Counted from the first letter of the stretch, positions 29,722-40,047 are shown. The stretch: DNA of 64,000 bases from Pectobacterium versatile (GCF_020166435.1 NZ_JAINZP010000003.1:1-64000); one strand, 5' to 3'. Numbers and translations are program-made. The notes: generated from the letters alone by a model not told the origin.

Positions 29722-31602
29722 ATGATGGACAATTTACGTACGGCCGCGAATAACGTCGTGCTCAAAATTATTCTTGCTTTGATCATCGCATCATTCGTTC
29801 TAACTGGCGTTGGTGATTATCTTATTGGTGGTTCAGGAGATTACGCTGCAAAGGTGAACGGGCAAGAAATTACCCGCGCACAGCTTGAGCAGGCGGTACA
29901 GAACGAACGCAGTCGTCAGCAGGAAGCCTTGGGTGAGAATTTCTCTCTTCTGGCGAGTAATGACGGCTACATGCAGCAATTGCGTAAGCAGGCACTCTCC
30001 CAACTCATTGATGAAACCTTGCTGGATCAGTATGCCAACAAGCTGGGACTGAACATCAGTGATGAGCAAATCAAACAGGCAATCTTTGACGTTCCTTCGT
30101 TTCAGACCAACAACCGTTTTGATAATGAAAAGTATCTGGATCAGGTTCGTCGTCTTGGCGTAACGCCGGATATGTATGCTCTGATGCTGCGTAAACAACT
30201 GACTTCACAGCAGCTGATTCGTGGTTTTGGCAATACCGCGTTCCTGCTGCCGCAGGAGATCGATAATCTGGTGAAACTGGCTGCACAAGATCGCGTTGTC
30301 CGTGTCGCAACCATTGATATTGCAGCCAAGGCGAAAGCCCAGACGGTTGCTGACGATGAAGTCCAGAGTTATTACGATCAAAATAAAGGGAATTTCATCG
30401 CACCAGAAGAATTCAAAGTCAGCTATATCACGCTGGATGCGGCAAGCATTATGGACGGCGTGAAAGTAGACGATGCTGCCATCAACGATTTCTACGAACA
30501 GAACAAGAGCGACTATTCCCAACTTGAGCGCAAAAAATTCAGCGTTATTCAGGTGAAGAATGAGGCTGATGCAAAGTCTGTTCTGGATGCGCTGAAGCAA
30601 GGTGGTAATTTCGCTACGCTGGCGAAAGAAAAATCAACGGACGTTATCTCGCGCCGCAACGGTGGCGATCTGGGGTGGATGGACGAAAACAGCATGATTG
30701 ATGAGCTGAAGCAGGCAAAACTGACGGAGAAAGGTCAGGTTTCCGAAGCGATTAAATCTTCTGTTGGCTATCTGATTGTGCGTCTGGATGATGTTCAACC
30801 GCAGCAGGTCAAACCGCTGAACGAAGTGCGTGCCGAGATCGCTGAGAAAGTGAAGCATGAGAAAGCGCAGGATGGCTACTATGCGCTGCAACAAAAAATC
30901 AGCGAAGCGGCAAGCAATGACAACGAGTCTTTGGCCTCAGCAGAAGAAGCCGCTGGTGTGAAAGCCACGCAGACCGACTGGTTTACGCGTGAGAAAGTTC
31001 CCGCTGCGCTGAACTTCCAACCGGTAACGCAGGCTATCTTTAGCGGTACGCTGTTGGGCGAAAACGGTGCTGCGGGCAACAACTCCGATGTGATTAACGT
31101 CGACGGCGATCGTGCTTTCGTTCTGCGTATCACTGAGCACAAGCCTGAAAGTACTCGCCCTCTGGATCAGGTGCGTACTGAGATCGTCGAGGTGCTGAAA
31201 CGTCAGAAGGCTGAACAGCAGACTCGTGTAGACGCTGAAAAAATTCTGGCTGAGCTGAAGCAAGGTAAAGACGATGCGCTTAAAGCGGCAGATCTGAGCT
31301 TTGGTGAAGCAAAAACGATGTCTTCTATCTCTCAGGGTGATGCAACGGCCGAAGCAATCTTTGCTATGCCACACCCAGAGAAAGATAAGCCATCTTATGC
31401 GATTACTCAGGATCAAGCCGGTAATGTCGTGCTGGTCGCGCTGGATAGCGTGACGCCACATCAGCTAAATGATGAGCAGAAAACACAGTTTGCCAGCCAG
31501 GTTCAGCAAGGTTCTCTGGGCGCGCTGTTTGATTCTCTGCTGTCCAGCTTGCGTAGTGAAGCGAAAATTAAGATGGGCAATGCGGCGCAAGAACAGCAAT
31601 AA
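29722..31602 (+). CDS. ppiD: Periplasmic chaperone/foldase PpiD
   Basis: A 626-residue protein anchored by one N-terminal helix (IILALIIASFVLTGVGDYLI) with a large periplasmic part. SurA-like N-domain (about 36-220), one parvulin domain (about 265-365, containing RRNGGDLGWM) and a C-terminal region. It works near the SecYEG exit on emerging outer-membrane and secreted proteins. The start MMDNLRTAANN matches E. coli; an in-frame extension back to 29566 begins in the ERIC element and is rejected. Confidence 0.96.
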   Translation: MMDNLRTAANNVVLKIILALIIASFVLTGVGDYLIGGSGDYAAKVNGQEITRAQLEQAVQNERSRQQEALGENFSLLASNDGYMQQLRKQALSQLIDETLLDQYANKLGLNISDEQIKQAIFDVPSFQTNNRFDNEKYLDQVRRLGVTPDMYALMLRKQLTSQQLIRGFGNTAFLLPQEIDNLVKLAAQDRVVRVATIDIAAKAKAQTVADDEVQSYYDQNKGNFIAPEEFKVSYITLDAASIMDGVKVDDAAINDFYEQNKSDYSQLERKKFSVIQVKNEADAKSVLDALKQGGNFATLAKEKSTDVISRRNGGDLGWMDENSMIDELKQAKLTEKGQVSEAIKSSVGYLIVRLDDVQPQQVKPLNEVRAEIAEKVKHEKAQDGYYALQQKISEAASNDNESLASAEEAAGVKATQTDWFTREKVPAALNFQPVTQAIFSGTLLGENGAAGNNSDVINVDGDRAFVLRITEHKPESTRPLDQVRTEIVEVLKRQKAEQQTRVDAEKILAELKQGKDDALKAADLSFGEAKTMSSISQGDATAEAIFAMPHPEKDKPSYAITQDQAGNVVLVALDSVTPHQLNDEQKTQFASQVQQGSLGALFDSLLSSLRSEAKIKMGNAAQEQQ

Positions 31603-31635
31603 GCTCCGCAAAAATTTGCAAATCGTTGCAACAAC

Positions 31636-31659
31636 AAAAGGCCGCTTTCGCGGCCTTTT
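31636..31659 (+). terminator. ppiD: ppiD intrinsic terminator
   Basis: AAAAGGCCGC, TTTC loop, GCGGCCTTTT, 33 bp after the stop. Confidence 0.9.
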
Positions 31660-31740
31660 CCACATTTAAATTCTGCTGTTTGCGGTGTTGATGAGTCTGC
31701 GGCAAGGTAGCCGTGCTGTCACACACAAGGAGGAAACAGC

Positions 31741-32106
31741 ATGAAAAAATCAGGAATAAAAGCACTATGCTTAATCATTGGGATGAGTTTGTCGGGGTTG
31801 CCATTGCTGGGTCAGGCGGCACCTAAATCCGCCGACAGTACGGCGACAGCGGTGAAGTCTGCGCCAGCAGATCAGAAAGTGGAAAAAGCAACGCTTCCTG
31901 ATGGTGATGAGGATAAGGTAAGCATTAATGCAGCAAGCGCTGCTGATTTGGCTGAAATAATGAACGGTGTCGGCCTTAAAAAGGCGGAAGCGATCGTTAG
32001 CTATCGTGAGCAACATGGTCCTTTTACCCAGATCGATCAATTAACGGAGGTCCCAGGAATTGGGGCTGCGTTGGTTGAGCGAAATCTCTCTCGTTTAAAA
32101 CTGTGA
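31741..32106 (+). CDS. ybaV: ComEA-like helix-hairpin-helix protein YbaV
   Basis: A 121-residue protein with an N-terminal signal peptide (cleavage predicted after GQA, near residue 27), a charged linker, and a C-terminal double helix-hairpin-helix domain (SINAASAADLAEIMNGVGLK onward). The domain resembles the DNA-binding part of ComEA, the periplasmic DNA receptor of competent bacteria. A periplasmic DNA-binding role is inference; the E. coli homologue has no firm function. It follows ppiD, as in E. coli. Confidence 0.88.
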   Translation: MKKSGIKALCLIIGMSLSGLPLLGQAAPKSADSTATAVKSAPADQKVEKATLPDGDEDKVSINAASAADLAEIMNGVGLKKAEAIVSYREQHGPFTQIDQLTEVPGIGAALVERNLSRLKL

Positions 32107-32112
32107 TATCAG

Positions 32113-32147
32113 TCGCAGCCCAGTCGAGCACTTCTTCTGGGCTGCGA
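32113..32147 (+). terminator. ybaV: Perfect 11-bp hairpin after ybaV
   Basis: TCGCAGCCCAG and CTGGGCTGCGA enclose a 13-nt loop, six bases after ybaV. There is no U-tract, so it may be a processing or stability hairpin rather than a terminator. Confidence 0.5.
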
Positions 32148-32211
32148 ACCTCTGCTAGGCTAATTATCAGGTCATACCAGCTGTTGGTGTTGTCACAGGA
32201 GTATTACTGCA

Positions 32212-32610
32212 ATGCAGACTTTCATTACCGTTCGTGGTTATCACATTGATGTTTATCAGCACGTTAATAACGCGCGCTATCTTGAGTTTCTGGAAGAAGC
32301 GCGTTGGCAATGGCTGGAAACGTTGCCCGCTTTTGGCTGGATGCATAGCAACAATATTGCTTTCGTCGTGGTGAATATCAATATCAACTATCGCAAGCCA
32401 GCCGTTCTCGGTGACGTGCTACGTATTGATAGCGAACTGCTACAGATGAATACGAAAAGTGGCGTGCTCAGTCAGAAAATAACCCGGGCATCTGATGAAA
32501 GCGATGTGGTTGATGCCACGCTGACGTTTGTCTGTATCGATTTATTGACGCAAAAATCACTGCCGCTGGAGGGAGAGTTGCTGGAACACCTAAACGAGAT
32601 TCGCCGTTAA
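32212..32610 (+). CDS. fadM: Long-chain acyl-CoA thioesterase FadM
   Basis: A 132-residue single hotdog-fold thioesterase of the 4-hydroxybenzoyl-CoA type. The active-site region DVYQHVNNARYLEFLEEARW (residues 14-33) holds the catalytic Asp. E. coli FadM (YbaW, TesC) cleaves 3,5-tetradecadienoyl-CoA, an oleate oxidation by-product, and is controlled by FadR. I did not identify a FadR site here. Confidence 0.92.
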   Translation: MQTFITVRGYHIDVYQHVNNARYLEFLEEARWQWLETLPAFGWMHSNNIAFVVVNININYRKPAVLGDVLRIDSELLQMNTKSGVLSQKITRASDESDVVDATLTFVCIDLLTQKSLPLEGELLEHLNEIRR

Positions 32611-32616
32611 TATGAA

Positions 32617-32656
32617 GCAACAGGCCACTACCTGTAAGGCGTGGCCTGCTGTTTTT
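32617..32656. terminator. Terminator between convergent fadM and queC
   Basis: ACAGGCCAC and GTGGCCTG with a 12-nt loop, followed on the plus side by CTGTTTTT. It lies 7 bp after fadM; the opposing queC gene ends at 32707. Confidence 0.75.
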
Positions 32657-32706
32657 AGATTGTGTGATGTTTCTGCGTGTCGGTTTCTGAATGGTGGCGT
32701 GAAATA

Positions 32707-33402
32707 TCAGCGTAATCCTGCTTTCTGCTTCAGCGATGCCATCACAGCCACGGAATCATTCTGATACTGCGCAAGCCCGTTTGCGCGTAAATGGCAGGCG
32801 GCACACTGACCACACCCATCACCCTTGCTCCCGTTATAGCAGGTTAGCGTGTGGTAACGAACGGTATCGAGTTGCTGGTAATGATCCGCCAGCGCCCAGG
32901 TTTCGGCCTTATTAAGCCACATCAGCGGGGTTTCAAAACGGATATCGCGGGCAATACCTAAAACAATAGCCTGATTCAGTGCCTTGACGAATTCATCGCG
33001 ACAATCTGGGTAACCGGAAAAATCGGTCTCACACACGCCGGTAATGACGGCTTCCGCACCAACTTGATAGGCGTAGATAGAGGCGAGCGTCAGGAAAAGA
33101 ATGTTTCTTCCCGGAACAAAAGTGTTGGGGATGCCTTGTGCATTAGCGTCGTAATCGGGGACAGGGATACTGTCACGCGTCAGGCTGCTGGTGGCGAGCT
33201 CATTCAGCAAGCCGACGTCCAGAACCTTATGTGCCGTTGCCCCCAGTTTCTGGCTGAGTTCCCGAGCGACATCAATTTCAGCACGGTGACGTTGCCCATA
33301 ATCGAAGGTGATGCAGTGGACGTCATCATAATCTTGCAGAGCCTTAATCAGGCAGGTTGTGGAATCTTGTCCACCGCTAAAAACGACAACAGCACGCTTC
33401 AT
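32707..33402 (-). CDS. queC: 7-cyano-7-deazaguanine synthase QueC
   Basis: A 231-residue ATP-dependent enzyme making preQ0 from 7-carboxy-7-deazaguanine in queuosine biosynthesis. The PP-loop SGGQDSTTC lies at residues 9-17. Zinc ligands Cys188, Cys197, Cys200 and Cys203 are in [16 protein letters not shown]. Adjacent to fadM and the decR locus, as in E. coli, but ybaE and cof are absent between. Confidence 0.96.
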   Translation of the reverse strand: MKRAVVVFSGGQDSTTCLIKALQDYDDVHCITFDYGQRHRAEIDVARELSQKLGATAHKVLDVGLLNELATSSLTRDSIPVPDYDANAQGIPNTFVPGRNILFLTLASIYAYQVGAEAVITGVCETDFSGYPDCRDEFVKALNQAIVLGIARDIRFETPLMWLNKAETWALADHYQQLDTVRYHTLTCYNGSKGDGCGQCAACHLRANGLAQYQNDSVAVMASLKQKAGLR

Positions 33403-33501
33403 TCTTCATTCACCTTAATGCGGGGTGTGATGTAAAGCCGCTATGTTACCTGAAAAATAGCCCGTATTCAGCGCTGAGGCTGTGCGCTGAATACACCAGC
33501 C

Positions 33502-34578
33502 TCACACCGGGCTGAGTTCCGGCATGAGAGGTGACATTTCTGGGGCGTTCAGGGCATCAAGGTAGGGGCTTATGTCGCCGATATTTTTTTCTACCCAACC
33601 GCTGTTGTAGTAGGTGTCCAGATAGCGTTCGCCGCTATCGCATAGCAGGGTCACAATCGCGCCTTTTTGACCCCGACTCACCATCTCTTTGGCCAGTTGC
33701 AGCATACCCCAGACGTTGGTGCCGGTAGAGGCACCTGCTTTGCGGCCTAACACGCTTTCCAGCCAGTACAGCGTTGCGATGCTGGCGGCATCCGGCACTT
33801 TGATCATGCTATCAATGACGTCAGGAATAAAAGAAGGCTCGGCGCGCGGGCGACCAATACCTTCTATCCGGCTACCACATGGCCCTGTGATGGAGCGATC
33901 CCGCTGTTGGTAGCAGTCGTAGAAGACGGAGTTTTCTGGGTCGACAACGACCAGTTGCGTATCCAGTCCCTGATAGCGAATGTAGCGTCCGAGCGTGGCT
34001 GACGTACCGCCAGTTCCTGCGCTCATCACGATGTAATCTGGCACGGTATGCGGTTCACGTGCCATTTGGCGGTAAATGCTATCGGCAATATTGTTGTTGC
34101 CGCGCCAGTCGGTGGCACGTTCCGCGTAGGTGAACTGATCCATATAATGGCCGTTCATCTCTTGTGCGAGCTGTTCGGATGCAGCATAGATTTGTCCCGC
34201 CTGTTCGACAAAATGGCAGCGCCCGCCATAGAAAGCGATTTGCTCGATTTTTCTTTTTGCGGTACAGGAAGGCATGACGGCGATAAATGGCAGGCCAAGT
34301 AAACGTGCAAAATAGGCTTCTGACACGGCAGTGCTGCCGGATGACGCTTCGATAATTGGCGTGCCTTCTTTAATCCAACCGTTGCACAGCCCGTAGAGAA
34401 ATAAGGAACGAGCCAGGCGATGTTTCAGGCTACCGCTGGGGTGGGTGCTTTCATCTTTGAGATAAAAATAGATACCGGGGTAGTCCGGCAGGGTCAGTCG
34501 GATAAGATGCGTATCAGCTGAGCGCTGAAAATCTGCTTCGATAGCGCTGATGGCATTTTTAACCCAGGCATTGGTCAT
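33502..34578 (-). CDS. PLP-dependent cysteine synthase-fold enzyme, probable L-cysteine desulfhydrase
   Basis: A 358-residue fold-type II PLP enzyme. The likely Schiff-base lysine is Lys52 in [10 protein letters not shown]. The substrate loop is [15 protein letters not shown] and the phosphate loop [12 protein letters not shown]. It resembles the Cds1-type branch of cysteine synthases that break cysteine into pyruvate, ammonia and sulfide. A DecR-type regulator 0.9 kb away supports a cysteine detoxification role; I recall an equivalent cysteine-inducible enzyme/regulator pair in Pantoea (ccdA/ccdR). Cystathionine synthase or O-acetylserine sulfhydrylase activity is the alternative. Confidence 0.75.
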   Translation of the reverse strand: MTNAWVKNAISAIEADFQRSADTHLIRLTLPDYPGIYFYLKDESTHPSGSLKHRLARSLFLYGLCNGWIKEGTPIIEASSGSTAVSEAYFARLLGLPFIAVMPSCTAKRKIEQIAFYGGRCHFVEQAGQIYAASEQLAQEMNGHYMDQFTYAERATDWRGNNNIADSIYRQMAREPHTVPDYIVMSAGTGGTSATLGRYIRYQGLDTQLVVVDPENSVFYDCYQQRDRSITGPCGSRIEGIGRPRAEPSFIPDVIDSMIKVPDAASIATLYWLESVLGRKAGASTGTNVWGMLQLAKEMVSRGQKGAIVTLLCDSGERYLDTYYNSGWVEKNIGDISPYLDALNAPEMSPLMPELSPV

Positions 34579-34627
34579 GATAAAAACTCGGTTAGGCAGT
34601 GATGCGAATAGAGTAACGAGTTTTCAG

Positions 34628-34650
34628 GATAAAAAGGTTATCTTTTTATC
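34628..34650. promoter_or_regulatory. Candidate operator upstream of the desulfhydrase
   Basis: GATAAAAAG, five-base spacer GTTAT, and the exact complement CTTTTTATC, 50 bp before the desulfhydrase ATG. An AT-rich 9-5-9 palindrome suits an Lrp/AsnC-family site, so the nearby DecR-type regulator is the obvious candidate ligand. This is inference from position and symmetry. Confidence 0.45.
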
Positions 34651-34734
34651 TCTACATGACCAATTTAAAGAAATTATTTACTCTTTATTTCTGGTTTTTG
34701 GGGGATACTTTCCATTTGCCGGGCTGAGGGGTGC

Positions 34735-35178
34735 TTACCCAAAAAACATGGCGATGGCGGCTGCCAGCGCAACGAGGGCCATTAAAGCGAACGCCATATT
34801 GATGGCACTAATGATAAAAGGGAATGCGATCACGGCGATACCGAGCATGGCTGCGCTCATGCTTGGTCTGGTGGATTCACGGCGAGCGAAGCCGAAAACA
34901 GCGAAAATTATCGCAAGGCAACCTAATACGGATGTTGCTGCAATCACTAACCGCTCTTCATTGAATGAAGATTGCTGTGGTGGTGTGGGGGCAACTTTTC
35001 CCATTAATCTATCCAACGTGGTATCACGGATGGAAACAATCTTCTCTGCTATTCGTTCTTCAATCGGTACTTCAGGTGTCAGTGGTCCAGTCCAAAAATA
35101 GGATACGGCAACGACTAATCCGATTGCGCCCAAAATCATACCTATCATACTGAATTTATTATTTTTATCTTTTGTCAT
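34735..35178 (-). CDS. Small inner-membrane protein of unknown function
   Basis: A 147-residue protein with about four hydrophobic segments: one at residues 10-30, then a soluble stretch (about 32-75, rich in charged residues), then three toward the C-terminus. The start at 35178 is chosen because AGGAG lies 10 bases before it; the 16-residue upstream extension is rejected. It may belong to the YidI family of small membrane proteins, which I cannot verify. It lies between the desulfhydrase and its presumed regulator, so a role in cysteine or sulfide handling is possible but unproven. Confidence 0.6.
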   Translation of the reverse strand: MTKDKNNKFSMIGMILGAIGLVVAVSYFWTGPLTPEVPIEERIAEKIVSIRDTTLDRLMGKVAPTPPQQSSFNEERLVIAATSVLGCLAIIFAVFGFARRESTRPSMSAAMLGIAVIAFPFIISAINMAFALMALVALAAAIAMFFG

Positions 35179-35445
35179 CGTTTCGCCACTCCTGGTTGGC
35201 ATAAAATATATCACTGGCTGATACATAATGAATTGTAGAAATCAGTCTGCCAGTTTGTCGTATCACCTTTCGTGAAAGGCAATTAAATTCGATACTATAC
35301 AATTTGTTATGTTTTTTCATTATCGAATGGTGATGTGGTTTGCTGATGTTGTCAGCGAATATTGAAGGCAATTTGGGGCGGGAAGAATATTGCTTTTTTC
35401 TCTTAATGGGGGAAAGTAGGGAAAAATTTTCCATGAGGTAGCGCT

Positions 35446-35907
35446 ATGCTGGATAAAATTGATCGCACACTGCTGAATATGTTGCAACAGGATTGCACGC
35501 TTTCGCTACAGACGCTGGCCGAGGCGGTTAATCTGACATCTACACCATGCTGGAAACGACTGAAGCGTCTGGAAGAGGAAGGGATCATCCGGGCTCGGGT
35601 AGCGCTGTTGGATAATGAACGTCTTGGGTTAGGGCTGACGGCGTTTGTCTTATTGAAGACGCAGCAGCACAACCGTGACTGGTATCAGACCTTCACCCGC
35701 GTAGTGTCTGACATGCCGGAGGTGCTGGCTTTCTATCGCATGGCTGGTGAGTACGACTACCTGATGCAGGTTCAGGTTGCTGATATGAAAAGCTATGATG
35801 ATTTCTATAAGCGGCTGGTGAATGGTATTCCCGGGCTGGTCGATGTAACATCTAGCTTTGCTATGGAACGAATCAAACATACCACGGCATTGCCCTTATC
35901 CCTGTGA
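35446..35907 (+). CDS. decR: Lrp/AsnC-family regulator, DecR (YbaO)-like
   Basis: A 153-residue protein with an N-terminal winged helix-turn-helix ([20 protein letters not shown] onward) and a C-terminal RAM ligand-binding domain. It matches E. coli DecR (YbaO), a cysteine-responsive activator of the cysteine desulfidase operon cyuPA. Here a cysteine desulfhydrase-like gene is encoded nearby in the opposite direction, which points to the same signal and job. It keeps the E. coli position, just before mdlA. Confidence 0.88.
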   Translation: MLDKIDRTLLNMLQQDCTLSLQTLAEAVNLTSTPCWKRLKRLEEEGIIRARVALLDNERLGLGLTAFVLLKTQQHNRDWYQTFTRVVSDMPEVLAFYRMAGEYDYLMQVQVADMKSYDDFYKRLVNGIPGLVDVTSSFAMERIKHTTALPLSL

Positions 35908-35917
35908 TTCATCATCC

Positions 35918-36193
35918 ATACTCGTCATACTTCAAGTTACATGTGCGTTGGCAGCATTACTCGACACACTGGCGTGTGGCTCGCCCCGTTGGGGCCGCTG
36001 CAAGCAGCGTTCAAACTAGCCTCTGGCTGGTTTGTCAGTCTCCCGAATCACTGACTTGAGTAAGCTCATCGGGATTCCTTCTCTTGCCGCGTTACGATGC
36101 ACATTGCTGAGCATCGCCCTAGCGGGCCAACGCGAAGTGTTGTTCAAAACGAGTACGTTTTGTCCTGAAACTTGAATTATTTAGCGTATATCC
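35918..36193. repeat. Large ERIC element with two insertions
   Basis: About 276 bp between decR and mdlA. The outer arms CATACTTCAAGTTACATGTG and CTTGAATTATTTAGCGTATA, and the core AATCACTGACTTGAGTAAGC-TCATCGGGATTCC, identify an ERIC copy inverted relative to the one at 29453. Relative to that copy there is extra DNA in both arms, roughly 75 bp at 35955-36035 and 65 bp at 36095-36165. The latter includes the hairpin CAAAACG-AGTA-CGTTTTG near 36144. It fills most of the 350-bp gap. Confidence 0.75.
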
Positions 36194-36257
36194 GTCTTTT
36201 GTATAATGACTTGTCTGAGTCTGTCATGACTCATCTGGCTATTGGAATGAAAACCGC

Positions 36258-38027
36258 GTGAGACTGTTTGCTCAACTGAGTTGGTATTTTCGCCGCGAAT
36301 GGCGGCGTTATCTGGGTGCTGTTGCGCTATTGATTGCGATTGCTATTCTGCAATTGCTGCCCCCTAAACTGGTCGGCGTGATTGTCGATGGTGTGACGCA
36401 GCACGGCATGTCGATGACCGAAATGATGAAGTGGATTGGCGTGATGCTGTTGACTGCCGTCATGGTCTATCTGTTGCGCTATGTGTGGCGCGTATTCCTG
36501 TTTGGTGCGTCATACCAGTTGGCGGTTGAGCTACGAGAGGATTTTTACCGTCAACTGAGCCGCCAGCATCCGGCGTTTTATCAACGTCACCGTACTGGCG
36601 ATCTGATGGCGCGTGCGACTAACGATGTAGATCGCGTGGTCTTTGCCGCCGGAGAGGGCGTGCTGACGCTGGTCGATTCGATGGTAATGGGCTGCGCCGT
36701 GCTGGTTGTCATGTGTACTCAAATTAGTTGGGAACTGACCTTGCTGGCGTTGCTTCCGATGCCTGTCATGGCGATTTTCATCAAACGCTACGGCACCCAA
36801 CTGCATAACCGCTTTAAATCCGCACAGGCGGCGTTCTCTTCGCTGAACGATCAGGCGCAGGAAAGCTTGACCAGCATTCGGATGATTAAAGCCTTTGGGC
36901 TGGAAAACTATCAGTCCGCGCGTTTTGCGCAGGTTGCGGCGGATGCCGGCGCTAAAAATATGCACGTCGCTTGCGTTGATGCCCGCTTCGATCCCACGAT
37001 TTATATTGCCGTCGGGCTTTCGAATTTGCTGGCGATTGGCGGCGGCAGTTGGATGGTGATTAACGGTTCGCTGACGTTAGGTTTGTTGACCAGCTTCGTC
37101 ATGTATCTGGGGTTGATGATCTGGCCAATGCTGGCGCTGGCCTGGATGTTTAATATTGTTGAGCGTGGTAGCGCGGCATATAGCCGTATTCGACAGCTGC
37201 TTGCGGAAGATCTCGTGGTGAAAGACGGTGAGGAATCCTTGCCCGCCGAGCGGGGCGTGCTGGATGTGAATATCTCCGCGTTTCGCTACTCGGATAATAC
37301 CCGTGATGCTTTACAACATATTCAATTTACGCTGGCGCCGGGCAATATGCTGGGATTATGTGGGCCGACAGGATCGGGTAAAAGTACGCTACTGGCGTTG
37401 ATTTTGCGTCATTTCGATACCCAATCGGGAGAGATTCGTTATCACGATCGTCCATTGAGCGCCATTCGGTTGGATGAACTTCGGAGCCGTTTTGCCGTTG
37501 TGGGGCAAATGCCCTTTTTGTTTTCCGATACGGTGGGACGAAACATCGCACTGGGTCGACCTGATGCTACCCAACAACAGATTGAACAGGCTGCGCGGCT
37601 TGCCAGCGTTCATGACGACATTCTGCGTTTGCCTCAGAGTTACCAGACGGAGGTCGGAGAGCGCGGCGTGATGTTATCAGGCGGTCAAAAACAGCGGATC
37701 GCGATTGCCCGTGCATTACTGCTGGATGCTGAAATTCTGGTGCTGGACGATGCGCTGTCTGCGGTTGATGGGCGAACGGAGCATCAGATTTTGCAGAATC
37801 TCAAAACGTGGGGCGAAAAACGGACGCTGATCATCAGCGCACATCGCCTGTCAGCCCTAACCGAAGCGAATGAAATCGTGGTGTTGCAGCAAGGACAAAC
37901 GGTGCAGCGTGGCACACACCGAACCCTGGCGGCACAACCTGGCTGGTATCGGGATATGTACCGTTATCAACAGCTGGAGGCGGCGCTGGATGATGTGCCG
38001 CAGCTGAAAGGAACGAAAAATGAATAG
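36258..38027 (+). CDS. mdlA: ABC transporter half-subunit MdlA
   Basis: A 589-residue fusion of a six-helix exporter domain (about 1-310) and an ABC ATPase domain (about 330-575). Walker A is GPTGSGKS, the signature is LSGGQKQR, Walker [10 protein letters not shown], and the H-loop SAHRLS. It pairs with MdlB as a heterodimeric multidrug-like exporter; the substrate is not established. A GTG start matches the E. coli N-terminus [20 protein letters not shown]. The 3' end overlaps mdlB by 8 bp. Confidence 0.95.
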   Translation: MRLFAQLSWYFRREWRRYLGAVALLIAIAILQLLPPKLVGVIVDGVTQHGMSMTEMMKWIGVMLLTAVMVYLLRYVWRVFLFGASYQLAVELREDFYRQLSRQHPAFYQRHRTGDLMARATNDVDRVVFAAGEGVLTLVDSMVMGCAVLVVMCTQISWELTLLALLPMPVMAIFIKRYGTQLHNRFKSAQAAFSSLNDQAQESLTSIRMIKAFGLENYQSARFAQVAADAGAKNMHVACVDARFDPTIYIAVGLSNLLAIGGGSWMVINGSLTLGLLTSFVMYLGLMIWPMLALAWMFNIVERGSAAYSRIRQLLAEDLVVKDGEESLPAERGVLDVNISAFRYSDNTRDALQHIQFTLAPGNMLGLCGPTGSGKSTLLALILRHFDTQSGEIRYHDRPLSAIRLDELRSRFAVVGQMPFLFSDTVGRNIALGRPDATQQQIEQAARLASVHDDILRLPQSYQTEVGERGVMLSGGQKQRIAIARALLLDAEILVLDDALSAVDGRTEHQILQNLKTWGEKRTLIISAHRLSALTEANEIVVLQQGQTVQRGTHRTLAAQPGWYRDMYRYQQLEAALDDVPQLKGTKNE

Positions 38028-39792
38028 CCCTCAACAGTTTTGGCCAACCCTGAAACGTTTGCTGGCCTATGGCTCCCCTTGGAGAAAACCGCTGATGCAG
38101 GGCGTCCTGATGCTGTGGATTGCCGCAATCGCTGAAGTCTCAGGCCCTGTGTTAGTGAGCTATTTTATTGATGATTTGATAGCAAAAGGCCAGTTCCCGC
38201 TGGCGATTGCGGCTGGTCTAGCAATGGCCTATATCCTGCTGCAAATTCTGGCGGCCTCGCTGCACTATTTTCAGACGCTGTTGTTTAACCGGGTCGCGGT
38301 TGGTGTCGTTCAGCAACTGCGTATTGATGTGATGGACGCGGCGTTGCGCCAGCCGCTGAGTACATTTGATACGCAACCTGTTGGGCAACTGATTTCACGC
38401 GTTACCAATGACACTGAGGTGGTTAAAGATCTGTACGTCATGGTGGTGTCAACGGTATTACGCAGTGCGGCGCTGGTTGGTGCCATGCTGGTGGCGATGT
38501 TTAGTCTGAACTGGCAGATGGCGCTGGTTGCGTTGATGATTTTCCCTGCGGTAGCGACGGTTATGGTGCTGTACCATCGCTTTAGTACGCCGACTGTGCG
38601 CAAGGTGCGAAGCTATCTGGCCGACATTAATGATGGTTTCAACGAAGTGATTAATGGCATGGGCGTCATTCAGCAGTTTCGCCAGCAGGCTCGCTTTGGC
38701 AAGAAACTGGGCGCAGCCAGCTATGAACATTATGAAGCGCGGATGAAGGCCCTGCGTTTGGAAGGTTTCCTGCTGAGGCCGTTGCTGAGCCTGTTTGCCG
38801 CAATGGTGCTGTGTGGCTTGTTAATCCAATTTGGTTTCAGCTCAATTGGATCGGTTGGCGTCGGGGTCTTGTACGCGTTTATCAACTATTTGGGCCGTCT
38901 GAATGAACCGCTGATTGAACTGACAACCCAGCAGTCCATGTTACAGCAGGCGGTCGTCGCTGGTGAGCGTATCTTTGAATTGATGGATGGCAAAAAGCAG
39001 AGCTACGGCGATGATGAGCGTCCTCTGGCGACTGGGCGCGTCGATATTGATGAGGTTTCTTTCTCGTATGGCACAGAAAAACGTGTGCTACAGAATATTT
39101 CTCTGACGATACCAGAGCGCGGATTCGTCGCGCTGGTCGGGCATACCGGCAGTGGGAAAAGTACGCTAGCCAGTTTGCTTATGGGGTATTACGCGCCAGA
39201 TGAGGGTGAGATTTGGCTTGATGGTCGTCCGCTGTCGACGCTCTCTCATGCGGTGTTGCGCCAAAATGTGGCAATGGTGCAACAGGATCCAGTTGTGCTG
39301 GCGGAGTCCATGTTTGTGAATGTAACGCTGGGGCGTGATATCAGCGAAGAGGCCGTCTGGCGCGTGCTGGAAGTGGTACAGCTCGCCGAACTGGTCCGGG
39401 CTGAAGGATTGCATACGCGCATTGGTGAGCAGGGGAATAACCTGTCTACCGGACAAAAGCAGCTGTTGGCGATCGCACGGGTACTGGTGCAAACGCCTAA
39501 GATCCTGATTCTCGATGAAGCGACAGCGAATATTGACTCTGGCACGGAACAAGCAGTGCAAAAGGCGCTCCGTATCATCAGGGAACAGACGACCTTGATT
39601 ATCATCGCTCATCGGCTTTCCACTATCGTTGAGGCTGACACGATTATGGTGCTCCATCATGGGCAAACCGTTGAACGGGGAACACATGATCAACTGTTGC
39701 AACAGCAGGGGCGCTATTATCAAATGTATCAGTTGCAACTTGCCGGAGAGGATCTTGCCGCTACCAGCACTGAGCCTTGCCCTGCGCACTGA
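38020..39792 (+). CDS. mdlB: ABC transporter half-subunit MdlB
   Basis: A 590-residue exporter half-transporter with six membrane helices (about 1-320) and an ATPase domain: Walker [10 protein letters not shown], signature LSTGQKQL, Walker [11 protein letters not shown]-loop IAHRLST. The signature has T for the second G, while the Walker B glutamate is canonical. In MdlA the equivalent glutamate is Asp (LDDALS), so the pair looks like an asymmetric exporter with one degenerate site. Start overlaps mdlA by 8 bp. Confidence 0.95.
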   Translation: MNSPQQFWPTLKRLLAYGSPWRKPLMQGVLMLWIAAIAEVSGPVLVSYFIDDLIAKGQFPLAIAAGLAMAYILLQILAASLHYFQTLLFNRVAVGVVQQLRIDVMDAALRQPLSTFDTQPVGQLISRVTNDTEVVKDLYVMVVSTVLRSAALVGAMLVAMFSLNWQMALVALMIFPAVATVMVLYHRFSTPTVRKVRSYLADINDGFNEVINGMGVIQQFRQQARFGKKLGAASYEHYEARMKALRLEGFLLRPLLSLFAAMVLCGLLIQFGFSSIGSVGVGVLYAFINYLGRLNEPLIELTTQQSMLQQAVVAGERIFELMDGKKQSYGDDERPLATGRVDIDEVSFSYGTEKRVLQNISLTIPERGFVALVGHTGSGKSTLASLLMGYYAPDEGEIWLDGRPLSTLSHAVLRQNVAMVQQDPVVLAESMFVNVTLGRDISEEAVWRVLEVVQLAELVRAEGLHTRIGEQGNNLSTGQKQLLAIARVLVQTPKILILDEATANIDSGTEQAVQKALRIIREQTTLIIIAHRLSTIVEADTIMVLHHGQTVERGTHDQLLQQQGRYYQMYQLQLAGEDLAATSTEPCPAH

Positions 39793-39815
39793 GACTGACC
39801 TGAGATAGTATCCGG

Positions 39816-39840
39816 TCTGCACCGCCTTGTGTGGTGCAGA
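39816..39840 (+). terminator. Inverted repeat after mdlB
   Basis: TCTGCACC and GGTGCAGA enclose a nine-base loop 23 bp after the mdlB stop. There is no U-tract. The arms resemble NtrC half-sites (TGCACC), but the spacing is wrong for one. Confidence 0.4.
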
Positions 39841-39923
39841 CTGACAGTCTATTCATGGCTTCGCACCATCAATAAGCATCGTGATTCTGGTTTCCCCCCG
39901 AGTTGCACTAAAAACACTCTTCA

Positions 39924-39939
39924 TGCACCATATTGGTGC
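39924..39939. promoter_or_regulatory. NtrC (GlnG) binding site upstream of glnK
   Basis: TGCACC-ATAT-TGGTGC matches the NtrC consensus dyad closely, about 110-125 bp upstream of the sigma-54 promoter, normal enhancer spacing. A weaker half-site TTGCAC lies about 20 bp before it. Confidence 0.8.
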
Positions 39940-40047
39940 GATTTTTGCCCAAATCTTCCTGAATTTCTTTCCCATACTGTTTTCTTTTTGCCCTTTCTTA
40001 TCGTTAATCGCGTTCTCTTTCCTGATTTATGCCAGATAAATCATTTA

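Noticed and set aside
39816-39840. Second NtrC dyad candidate after mdlB
   Set aside because: Half-sites TGCACC/GGTGCA are right, but the nine-base spacing is not that of an NtrC site; a transcript-end hairpin is more likely.
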